From Pseudomonas sp. Leaf58 (GTDB lineage Bacteria; Pseudomonadota; Gammaproteobacteria; Pseudomonadales; Pseudomonadaceae): DNA of 64,000 bases. Positions 48,155 through 56,205 of the stretch are shown piece after piece. The notes below the pieces were generated by a model that ran no database searches, had not been told where the DNA came from, and saw nothing but the letters and a program-made list of their open reading frames with translations. Position numbers and translations under genes: made by a program. Numbering within the stretch: position 1 is the first letter of the stretch; the number at the start of each line of letters is the position of its first letter. The stretch is taken from the NCBI RefSeq assembly GCF_003627215.1, contig NZ_CP032677.1, positions 811,501 through 875,500 on the forward strand, in the 5' to 3' direction.

Positions 48155-48250
48155 GCATGGTGGGTCGCACGCGCCATGGTCTGTGGACCAAGTATGTTGA
48201 CGCGTGCCGGGCGAGCTGGGTGCTCGCGGGAGACTACTCCCCTAGGACGG
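48155..48250 (-). ncRNA. yybP-ykoY manganese riboswitch
   Basis: On the minus strand the conserved CTAGGGGAGTAG (complement of 48234-48245), then ACGCGTCAACATACTTGG (complement of 48189-48206) and the closing GCGCGTGCGACCC (complement of 48162-48174) follow the order of the yybP-ykoY Mn2+ riboswitch. It precedes a manganese exporter, a usual target. Edges are approximate. Confidence 0.88.
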
Positions 48251-48293
48251 TGCGGATTCTGCCTAGCCGAAACGCTTTCGGCAAGCGCTGATT

Positions 48294-49292
48294 TTACCCG
48301 CGTGTTGCCTGGTAGATGCGGAAGCCGTCGGCTTCCTCACGCACTTGGCAGTTGCCAAGCGCCGCTTCGATCAGCGGCCGATAGCGCAGGAAGCTGTTGG
48401 CAACCAAGCGGATTTCGCCACCTTTTCGCAGATGAATGGCTGATTTTTTTAGCAAAGTTTCCGAGGCCTGGTAGTGGGTGTGCACCCCGGTGTGGAACGG
48501 CGGGTTGCTCAGAATCACGCTCAGGTCGGCGGGCGCTGCGTCAATGCCGTCACCGATGATCACCTCGCCTGCCAGGCCATTGGCAGCCAGCGTCAGGCGG
48601 CTAGCTGCCGCCGCGAAGGCGTCGACGTCCAGCAGCGTTAGCCGGCTCTGAGGGTAACGGCGTTTGACCGTGGCGCCCAAAACCCCGGCGCCGCAACCGA
48701 AGTCCAGTACATGGCCGGTCGGCAGGCCGTCGAGGTGCTTGAGCAACAGGGCGGTACCGCGGTCGAGACGGCCATGGCTGAACACCCCAGGTAGGCTGAC
48801 GACCTGCAACGGGCCATCTTCAAGCGCGAGCTCGAAGCGTTCGGCCAGGCTTTCCAGCGGTTTGCCTGCGGGGGCGTGTTCGACGGTCACTTGCCACAGT
48901 TGGCAATGCCGGGCGCTGTCGAGCTTGCGTGGTTTGCCAAAGGCCTGAAGTTGTTTGGCTGCACCTTCGATGCCGCCGCGTTTCTCGCCAACCAGGTACA
49001 ACTCACGGCCCGCCAGGCGCGACGCCAGGGCGTTGAGCAGGTAGGCCGCCAGTTCACGCGACTTGGGCAGGAACAGCACGGCGCCGTCGAAGGCCACGTC
49101 AGGGGCCTCGACACCGAAATGGCTACGGCCGGCAAAGCGGCTGTCGAGCATGGCCTGATCGCCCGCATGCCAGGTCCAGGCCTGGGCCTGGGGCAGCTGG
49201 CCGAGCAGGTCATCGGCGGGGGCGCCGGCAATCAGCAGCGGCCCCTGGAACAGCTCTGCCTGGCGGAGCAACACTTCACTGCGCGGGTCCAT
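48294..49292 (-). CDS. rsmC: 16S rRNA (guanine-1207-N2)-methyltransferase
   Basis: 332 aa from the ATG at 49292 with AGGAGG 8 nt upstream. An N-terminal degenerate methyltransferase domain is followed by the C-terminal catalytic domain with SAM motif [13 protein letters not shown] and the NPPF motif ([15 protein letters not shown]). It methylates G1207 of 16S rRNA. Confidence 0.93.
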   Translation of the reverse strand: MDPRSEVLLRQAELFQGPLLIAGAPADDLLGQLPQAQAWTWHAGDQAMLDSRFAGRSHFGVEAPDVAFDGAVLFLPKSRELAAYLLNALASRLAGRELYLVGEKRGGIEGAAKQLQAFGKPRKLDSARHCQLWQVTVEHAPAGKPLESLAERFELALEDGPLQVVSLPGVFSHGRLDRGTALLLKHLDGLPTGHVLDFGCGAGVLGATVKRRYPQSRLTLLDVDAFAAAASRLTLAANGLAGEVIIGDGIDAAPADLSVILSNPPFHTGVHTHYQASETLLKKSAIHLRKGGEIRLVANSFLRYRPLIEAALGNCQVREEADGFRIYQATRG

Positions 49293-49346
49293 GGACAACG
49301 CCTCCTGGAAAAAAGTGGCGCAGTGTAGCAGAGGCAGGCCTCGGGC

Positions 49347-50312
49347 TCAGCTGACCACGCGGCGGGGTTGCCCGGCGAAGAAGGCCTGGGCGTTCTCGCT
49401 GAGTTGGCCGACGATGCGCTGCCGCGACTCCACTGCGCCCCAGGCGCTGTGCGGGGTGATGATCAAGCGCGGGATACCGGGTTCGAGCAACGGGTTGCCA
49501 TTTACCGGCGGCTCCACGCTCAACACGTCGGTGGCGGCGCCGCCTAGCTGGCCGCCGCGCAGGGCGTCGGCCAGTGCTTGTTCGTCGATCAGGCCGCCAC
49601 GGGCGGTGTTCACCACCAGCGCATTGGGCTTGAGCAGGGCCAGCTCGCGGGCCCCGAGCATGTGCCGGGTGTGTTCGTTGAGCGGGCAGTGCAGGGTCAG
49701 TGCGTCGACCTGCGGCAACAGCTCTTCAAGCGGCAAGCGGTCGGCCCGCTCCGGGCGACCGGGTATCTGCCCGCTGAGCACGCGCATGCCGAAGGCTTCG
49801 GCCAGCCGCGCCACCGCGCCACCCAGTTCGCCATGGCCGAGCAGGCCGAGGGTTTTGCCCTCCAGTTCGATGATCGGGAAATCCAGCAGGCAGAACTGGT
49901 TGGCCTTGGCCCATTGGCCGTCGGCCACCGCCTGGTTGTAATCGCACAGCCGGGTGGCGAGGGCCAGCAGCAGGGCGACGGTGTGCTGGGCAACGGACGG
50001 TGTGCCATAGCCTTGGCAGTTGCACACGGTAATGCCTTGGGCGCGCGCCGCCACCAGGTCGACATTGTTGGTGCCGGTGGCGGCCACCAGGATCAGCTTC
50101 AGTTGCGGGTTGGCGGCCAGGGTCGCGGCGTCGAGCAGGACCTTGTTGCTGACGACTGCCACTGCGCCCTGCAGGCGTTCGGCGACCTGGTCCGGGCCGG
50201 TGGCGGCGAACAATTCGAACTCATCGAACTGCTGCTTCAGGGGCGAGAGGTCGAGGTCGCCAAGGTCCAGGGACTGGTGATCGAGAAACACGGCGCGACG
50301 CGGGCTGGGCAT
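49347..50312 (-). CDS. hprA: D-2-hydroxyacid dehydrogenase (glycerate/hydroxypyruvate type)
   Basis: 321 aa from the ATG at 50312 with GGAG 6 nt upstream; the longer frame to 50501 runs through a REP element. NAD motif GLLGHGELGGAVARL, catalytic Arg in NTARGGLID, and the Glu/His pair ending in TPHSAWG. It most likely reduces hydroxypyruvate to glycerate, but other 2-ketoacids are possible. Confidence 0.88.
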   Translation of the reverse strand: MPSPRRAVFLDHQSLDLGDLDLSPLKQQFDEFELFAATGPDQVAERLQGAVAVVSNKVLLDAATLAANPQLKLILVAATGTNNVDLVAARAQGITVCNCQGYGTPSVAQHTVALLLALATRLCDYNQAVADGQWAKANQFCLLDFPIIELEGKTLGLLGHGELGGAVARLAEAFGMRVLSGQIPGRPERADRLPLEELLPQVDALTLHCPLNEHTRHMLGARELALLKPNALVVNTARGGLIDEQALADALRGGQLGGAATDVLSVEPPVNGNPLLEPGIPRLIITPHSAWGAVESRQRIVGQLSENAQAFFAGQPRRVVS

Positions 50313-50350
50313 GAAGTTCTCCGGTGCAGGGCGAGATTTCGCTGTCGTGG

Positions 50351-50440
50351 CCATTCGCGGGCAAACCCCCACAGGTCTCCACCACTCTGGAAACCATTGC
50401 TGTCCCTGTAGGAGCGGGCTTGCCCGCGAACAGGCCCTTA
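50351..50440. repeat. REP elements upstream of the divergent genes
   Basis: A REP fragment (CATTCGCGGGCAAACCCCC) and a full inverted unit (TGTAGGAGCGGGCTTGCCCG) lie in the 306-base gap 50313-50618 between hprA and the acyl-CoA synthetase. I see no gene there; the right part must hold the synthetase promoter. Confidence 0.75.
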
Positions 50441-50618
50441 GCTCCAGTACAAATTCTGAAGCTTTCAGCGCAGTGTCTAGCCCGCGGTTACCACCCGTCA
50501 ACGCCCGCCACTCATACCTCTGCCGAGCAAATCATTCCTTCGGCTGATTTAGCCGTCACATTGGCGAACTACAGTAGTTGCCAGACTTGTCCGGCCCGCT
50601 TTCAGAAAAGGGATACCC

Positions 50619-52301
50619 ATGTTGCAGACCCGCATCATCAAGCCCGCCGAGGGCGCCTACGCCTTCCCTCTGCTGATCAAGCGCCTGCTGATGTCTGGCA
50701 GCCGTTATGAAAAAACCCGCGAAATCGTCTACCGCGACCAATTGCGGTTGACCTATCCACAGCTCAACGAGCGCATCGCGCGCTTGGCCAACGTGCTGAC
50801 CGCAGCCGGGGTAAAGGCCGGTGACACCGTGGCGGTGATGGACTGGGACAGCCACCGCTACCTGGAATGCATGTTCGCCATCCCGATGATCGGTGCGGTG
50901 GTGCACACCATCAATGTGCGCCTGTCGCCCGAGCAGATCCTCTACACCATGAACCACGCCGAAGACCGCGTGGTGCTGGTCAACAGCGACTTCGTCGGCC
51001 TGTACCAAGGCATTGCCGGGCAGTTGACCACCGTCGACAAGACCCTGCTGCTGACCGACGGCCCGAACAAGACCGCCGAGCTGCCCAACCTGGTCGGCGA
51101 GTACGAGCAACTGCTGGCCGCCGCCAGCCCGCGCTACGACTTCCCGGACTTCGACGAAAACTCGGTGGCCACCACCTTCTACACCACCGGCACCACCGGC
51201 AACCCCAAAGGCGTGTACTTCACCCACCGGCAACTGGTGCTGCACACCCTGGCCGAGGCGTCGGTGACCGGCAGCATCGACAGCGTACGCCTGCTGGGCA
51301 GCAACGATGTGTACATGCCCATCACGCCGATGTTCCATGTGCACGCCTGGGGCATTCCCTACGCCGCCACCATGCTCGGCATGAAGCAGGTGTACCCGGG
51401 CCGCTACGAGCCGGACATGCTGGTCAAGCTGTGGCGCGAAGAAAAGGTCACCTTCTCGCACTGCGTGCCGACCATCCTGCAGATGCTGCTCAACTGCCCG
51501 ACTGCCCAAGGGCAGGACTTCGCCGGCTGGAAGATCATCATCGGCGGCAGCGCGCTCAACCGCTCGTTGTACCAGGCCGCCCTGGCACGCGGCATCCAGC
51601 TGACCGCAGCGTATGGCATGTCCGAGACCTGCCCGCTGATTTCTGCAGCACACCTGAACGACGAACTGCAGGCCGGCAGTGAGGATGAGCGCGTTACCTA
51701 CCGCATCAAAGCCGGTGTGCCGGTGCCGCTGGTCGAGGCGGCCATCGTCGATGGTGACGGCAACTTCCTGCCCGCCGATGGCGAAACCCAGGGCGAACTG
51801 GTGCTGCGTGCACCGTGGCTTACCATGGGCTACTTCAAGGAACCGGAGAAAAGCGAGGAGTTGTGGCAGGGAGGCTGGCTGCACACCGGTGACGTCGCCA
51901 CCCTCGATGGCATGGGCTACATCGACATCCGCGACCGGATCAAGGATGTGATCAAGACCGGTGGCGAGTGGGTGTCCTCGCTGGACCTCGAAGACCTGGT
52001 CAGCCGCCACCCGGCAGTGCGCGAAGTGGCGGTGGTGGGGGTGGCCGACCCGCAATGGGGCGAGCGCCCGTTTGCCCTGCTGGTGGTGCGCGAAGGCCAA
52101 ACCATCGATGCCAAGGCACTCAAGGAACACCTCAAGCCATTCGTCGAGCAAGGGCACATCAACAAGTGGGCGATTCCAAGCCAAATCGCCGTTGTTACTG
52201 AAATTCCCAAGACCAGTGTCGGTAAACTCGACAAGAAACGCATTCGCCAGGACATCGTCCACTGGCAAGCCAGCAACAGCGCCTTCCTGTCCACCCTGTA
52301 A
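50619..52301 (+). CDS. AlkK-like fatty acyl-CoA synthetase
   Basis: 560 aa. AMP-binding motif TTFYTTGTTGNPKGVYFTHRQ, then AYGMSETCPL and GWLHTGDVA, and the C-terminal Lys in KTSVGKLDKKRIRQ. It resembles the medium-chain AlkK group used for growth on fatty acids and alkanols. AAGGG lies 7-8 nt before the ATG. A perfect hairpin follows, then the DUF1302 gene on the same strand. Confidence 0.9.
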   Translation: MLQTRIIKPAEGAYAFPLLIKRLLMSGSRYEKTREIVYRDQLRLTYPQLNERIARLANVLTAAGVKAGDTVAVMDWDSHRYLECMFAIPMIGAVVHTINVRLSPEQILYTMNHAEDRVVLVNSDFVGLYQGIAGQLTTVDKTLLLTDGPNKTAELPNLVGEYEQLLAAASPRYDFPDFDENSVATTFYTTGTTGNPKGVYFTHRQLVLHTLAEASVTGSIDSVRLLGSNDVYMPITPMFHVHAWGIPYAATMLGMKQVYPGRYEPDMLVKLWREEKVTFSHCVPTILQMLLNCPTAQGQDFAGWKIIIGGSALNRSLYQAALARGIQLTAAYGMSETCPLISAAHLNDELQAGSEDERVTYRIKAGVPVPLVEAAIVDGDGNFLPADGETQGELVLRAPWLTMGYFKEPEKSEELWQGGWLHTGDVATLDGMGYIDIRDRIKDVIKTGGEWVSSLDLEDLVSRHPAVREVAVVGVADPQWGERPFALLVVREGQTIDAKALKEHLKPFVEQGHINKWAIPSQIAVVTEIPKTSVGKLDKKRIRQDIVHWQASNSAFLSTL

Positions 52302-52307
52302 CCCCGC

Positions 52308-52339
52308 TGCGGGTCCCGTGCGCCAGAACGGGACCCGCA
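52308..52339 (+). terminator. Hairpin after the acyl-CoA synthetase gene
   Basis: 12-bp perfect stem TGCGGGTCCCGT / ACGGGACCCGCA with an 8-nt loop, 6 bases after the stop. There is no T-run, so termination may be partial. The 332-base gap to 52634 otherwise holds the presumed promoter of the DUF1302 gene. Confidence 0.6.
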
Positions 52340-52633
52340 TGCTAGACGGGCTGGCGCCTTGCCAAACGGCAAAAATACGCCATCCTTGAGCACTGCCAGC
52401 GCGCAATCGATACGCGAAGACAGCGCGTTGGCAGCATGGAGCGCAAATCACACTTTAGAGGGATCAAGCGCCTGTGCCTTGCTGGCTATAGTCGGGGCCA
52501 GGGGTTTTTCAGGAATGGGGGAGGCGACATGCGCAAGCCGTGTCGCTGCGGGCGCAAGCCTGCAAACCGGTCGCTCGGGCCGTTCTTGAAAGGACTCACT
52601 GCCATAACAAAAAAAGTACATGGAGTAGCGTCG

Positions 52634-54520
52634 ATGAAATCTGCAAACCTGTTCTGGCGCCGGGCCAAGTTGCCCCTGGCTGTCAGCCTTGCTTCCACGC
52701 TCGCAAGTCCTGCTTTCGCTGTCAGTTTCAACATGGGTGAAATCGAAGGCCAGTTCGACTCGTCGCTCTCCATCGGCGCCAGTTGGTCGACGGCCAACCC
52801 CAACCAGAACCTGATAGGGGTGAACAACGGCGGCAAGGGCCTGTCGCAGACCTCCGACGATGGCCACCTGAACTTCAAGAAGGGCGAGACCTTCTCCAAG
52901 ATATTCAAGGGTATCCATGACCTGGAGCTCAAGTACGGCGACACCGGTGTGTTCGTCCGTGGCAAGTACTGGTACGACTTCGAGCTGAAGGACGAAAGCC
53001 GCCCGTTCAAGGACATCAGTGACTCCAACCGCAAGGAAGGCGCCAAGTCGTCCGGCGCCGAAATGCTCGATGCCTTCGTCTATCACAACTATGCCATTGG
53101 CGATCAGCCAGGCTCGGTGCGCCTGGGCAAGCAGGTGGTGAGCTGGGGTGAAAGTACCTTCATCGGCGGCGGTATCAACTCGATCAACCCCATCGACGTA
53201 GCGGCCTTCCGCCGCCCTGGGGCCGAGGTCAAGGAAGGCCTGATCCCGGTCAACATGTTCTATGTCTCGCAGAGCCTGACCGACAACTTGTCGGCCGAAG
53301 CCTTCTACCAGATCGAATGGGACCAGACAGTCGTCGACAACTGCGGCACCTTCTTCTCCCAGCCAGACATCATTGCCGACGGCTGTACCGACAACCTGCG
53401 CGTGCTCAACAGCAGCCGCACGGTGCCGGGTGCTGCGCAGCAGTTCCTTGCTACACAGGGCGTGAACATCAACGAAGAAGGGGTGCTGGTGCGCCGTGGC
53501 GCCGACCGCGATGCGCGTGACAGCGGCCAGTTCGGCGTGGCCATGCGCTACATGTTCGAGCCGCTGGACACCGAGTTTGGCGCCTATTTCATGAATTACC
53601 ACAGCCGTGCGCCAATCTTCAGTGCTACCGGCGCCGCGCCTTCAGTGTTTGGTGGGTTGAGCGCCCTGCCTGCGCAGCTGCGCGCCTTGGCCCCACTGAT
53701 CGTGGCGGGTAATTCCGAGTACTTTGTCGAATACCCCGAGGACATCCGCCTGTATGGCTTGAGCTTCTCCACCACGTTGCCCACCGGCACCGCGTGGAGC
53801 GGCGAAGTCAGCTACCGCCCGAATGCCCCAGTGCAGCTCAACACCACGGATATCTTGTTCTCTGGTGTCCGCCCGATTGGCGGCGCGTTGAGCAATGCTT
53901 CGCTGCTGACCGGTACCCCAGGGCAGGACCTGCACGGCTATCGCCGTAAAGAGATCACTCAGTTCCAGACCACCCTGACGCACTTCTTCGACCAGGTGAT
54001 GGGCGCCAGCCGCATGACCGTGGTGGGTGAGCTGGGTGTCACCCACATCGGCGGCCTGGAGAATGCACACGATACTCGCTACGGTCGCGACCCGGTGTTC
54101 GGCCCAGGTCCGTTGCCCTCTACCGGTGGTGCCGATACCTGCCAGGCGCTCAACGCCAGCACTATTGCCGGCGCCGGTGCAGGTGCGTCCACCGCCAACC
54201 TGAACCGCAAATGCGAGAACGACGGCTACGCCACCAGTACGTCCTGGGGTTACCGCGGCCGTGTCATCTGGGACTACAACGACGTCTTCGCCGGGATCAA
54301 CCTGAAACCCAGCGTAGCCTGGTCGCATGACGTCTCCGGTTACTCACCGGGCCCTGGCGCCAACTTCGAGGAGGGCCGCAAGGCTGTCAGCCTGGGCCTG
54401 GACGCCGAGTACCAGAACACCTACACGGCAAGCCTGTCGTACACCAACTTCTTCGACGGCAAGTACAGCACCGTAGATGACCGCGACTTCGTCGCGCTCA
54501 GCTTTGGCGTGAACTTCTAA
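52634..54520 (+). CDS. DUF1302 outer-membrane-type protein
   Basis: 628 aa from the ATG at 52634 with GGAG 8 nt upstream; a longer frame from 52436 places the signal peptide internally. The signal ends ASPAFA. The mature part is a beta-barrel-like repeat of amphipathic strands with GQFDSSLSIGASW at the start and a terminal aromatic FGVNF, as in outer-membrane porins. DUF1302 and DUF1329 genes occur together near fatty-acid, ester and sterol use genes. Probably a hydrophobic-substrate porin. Confidence 0.88.
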   Translation: MKSANLFWRRAKLPLAVSLASTLASPAFAVSFNMGEIEGQFDSSLSIGASWSTANPNQNLIGVNNGGKGLSQTSDDGHLNFKKGETFSKIFKGIHDLELKYGDTGVFVRGKYWYDFELKDESRPFKDISDSNRKEGAKSSGAEMLDAFVYHNYAIGDQPGSVRLGKQVVSWGESTFIGGGINSINPIDVAAFRRPGAEVKEGLIPVNMFYVSQSLTDNLSAEAFYQIEWDQTVVDNCGTFFSQPDIIADGCTDNLRVLNSSRTVPGAAQQFLATQGVNINEEGVLVRRGADRDARDSGQFGVAMRYMFEPLDTEFGAYFMNYHSRAPIFSATGAAPSVFGGLSALPAQLRALAPLIVAGNSEYFVEYPEDIRLYGLSFSTTLPTGTAWSGEVSYRPNAPVQLNTTDILFSGVRPIGGALSNASLLTGTPGQDLHGYRRKEITQFQTTLTHFFDQVMGASRMTVVGELGVTHIGGLENAHDTRYGRDPVFGPGPLPSTGGADTCQALNASTIAGAGAGASTANLNRKCENDGYATSTSWGYRGRVIWDYNDVFAGINLKPSVAWSHDVSGYSPGPGANFEEGRKAVSLGLDAEYQNTYTASLSYTNFFDGKYSTVDDRDFVALSFGVNF

Positions 54521-54545
54521 GCATACAGATCCGGGACGACACGAC

Positions 54546-55910
54546 ATGAACAAGACCAGAAGTCTTCTGCAAGCCGGTGTGCTGGGCCTGTCCCTGCTGG
54601 CGACCAGCGTCATGGCTGCGGTATCGGCCGACCAAGCGGCCAAACTGGGCACTACCCTGACCCCGATGGGCGCCGAAAAGGCGGGCAACGCCGATGGTTC
54701 GATTGGCCCGTGGGAGCCGCTGTCAAAGAGCGCCGGCAGTGCCGACGCCAAGGGCTTCCTGTCCGACCCTTACGGCAGTGAAAAGCCGCTGTTCACCATC
54801 ACCGCGCAAAACGCCGACCAGTACAAGGACAAGCTTTCGCCGGGCCAGCTGGCCATGCTCAAGCGCTACCCGGACACCTTCAAGATCCCGGTATTCAAAA
54901 CCCATCGCGGTTCCACGGCGCCGGCCGACGTGTTCGCAGCCATCAAGGAAAACGCCACCAAGACCACCCTGGTCGAAGGCGGCAACGGCCTGAACAACTT
55001 CCGCACCGCCATACCGTTCCCCATCCCGCAAAGCGGCCTGGAAGTGATTTGGAACCACATCACCCGCTACCGCGGGGGCAGTGTCAGCCGCCTGGTCACC
55101 CAGGCCACGCCGCAACAGAATGGCTCTTTCAACCCGGTGTACTTCTCCGACCAGTTCGTCTTCCGCGACAAGATGAAGGATTACGACCAGAACAACCCAG
55201 GCAACATCCTGTTCTACTTCAAGCAGGAAGTGACCGCCCCCGCGCGCCTGGCGGGTACCGTGCTGCTGGTGCACGAAACCCTCGACCAGGTGAAAGAACC
55301 GCGCAAGGCATGGATTTATAACGCCGGCCAACGCCGCGTGCGCCAGGCGCCGCAAGTGTCGTACGACGGCCCGGGCACCGCCGCCGATGGCTTGCGCACC
55401 TCGGACAACCTGGACATGTTCAACGGTGCGCCAGACCGGTATGACTGGAAGCTGGAAGGCAAGAAGGAGCTGTACATCGCGTCCAACGCCTTCAAGCTCG
55501 ACGATCCCAAGCTCAAGTACACCGACATCATCAAGGCCGGGCACATTAACCAGGACCTGGCCCGTTACGAGCTGCGCCGTGTCTGGCATGTGGTCGCAAC
55601 CCTCAAACCGGGCCAGCGGCACATTTATGCCAAGCGTGACTTCTACATCGACGAGGACACTTGGCAGGCTGCGGTGATCGACCAGTACGACGGCCGCGGC
55701 CAGCTGTGGCGCGTGTCCGAGGCCCACGCCCAGCAGTACTACAACGTGGAGGTGCCGTGGTACACCCTGGAAACCATCTACGACCTGCAGTCGGGCCGCT
55801 ACCTGGCCTTGGGCATGAAGAACGAAGAGAAGCGCGCCTACGACTTCGGTTTCAGCGCCAGCAAGGCTGACTTCCAGCCAGCGGCACTGCGTCAGTCCGG
55901 TATTCGCTAA
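54546..55910 (+). CDS. DUF1329 periplasmic or outer-membrane protein
   Basis: 454 aa. Signal peptide to about residue 25 (LLATSVMAA). Central segments NAGQRRVRQAPQVSYDGPGTAADGLRT and LYIASNAFKLDD are typical of DUF1329, whose fold is a LolA/LolB-like or related half-barrel suited to lipids. It begins 25 bases after DUF1302 and ends at a terminator, so the two are one operon. Confidence 0.9.
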   Translation: MNKTRSLLQAGVLGLSLLATSVMAAVSADQAAKLGTTLTPMGAEKAGNADGSIGPWEPLSKSAGSADAKGFLSDPYGSEKPLFTITAQNADQYKDKLSPGQLAMLKRYPDTFKIPVFKTHRGSTAPADVFAAIKENATKTTLVEGGNGLNNFRTAIPFPIPQSGLEVIWNHITRYRGGSVSRLVTQATPQQNGSFNPVYFSDQFVFRDKMKDYDQNNPGNILFYFKQEVTAPARLAGTVLLVHETLDQVKEPRKAWIYNAGQRRVRQAPQVSYDGPGTAADGLRTSDNLDMFNGAPDRYDWKLEGKKELYIASNAFKLDDPKLKYTDIIKAGHINQDLARYELRRVWHVVATLKPGQRHIYAKRDFYIDEDTWQAAVIDQYDGRGQLWRVSEAHAQQYYNVEVPWYTLETIYDLQSGRYLALGMKNEEKRAYDFGFSASKADFQPAALRQSGIR

Positions 55911-55941
55911 GCTGAACGTGTTCAACTCCGTGTGACCCCAG

Positions 55942-55965
55942 AACGCCCCGGCTTGCCGGGGCGTT
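55942..55965 (+). terminator. Rho-independent-like terminator of the DUF1302-DUF1329 operon
   Basis: 11-bp perfect stem AACGCCCCGGC / GCCGGGGCGTT with a 2-nt loop and a short T-rich tail, 31 bases after the stop. Confidence 0.85.
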
Positions 55966-55973
55966 TCCATTTT

Positions 55974-56019
55974 CTGTACCGGCCTCTTCGCGGGCACGCC
56001 CGCGAAGAGGCCGGTACAG
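55974..56019. repeat. Perfect 22-bp REP palindrome
   Basis: Arms 55974-55995 and 55998-56019 are exactly complementary around a 2-nt centre; the core is CGGCCTCTTCGCGGG...CCCGCGAAGAGGCCG. It directly follows the terminator. Confidence 0.9.
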
Positions 56020-56205
56020 GCAATAACATAAACCTGCTGAATACCTCCCCAAACCCCCGGCCCAGCCCCGGTCAATCAGCGCTGTTGCTTTTTGTCGTAG
56101 TCTTTTACAACCCAATTGCGCCCATCATCTTCAAATGCGCAGCGTTACCCGCTAGTCTCGCAAGCATCCATACCGCCGTAGTCTTCCAACCAGAATGAGC
56201 CGGCC

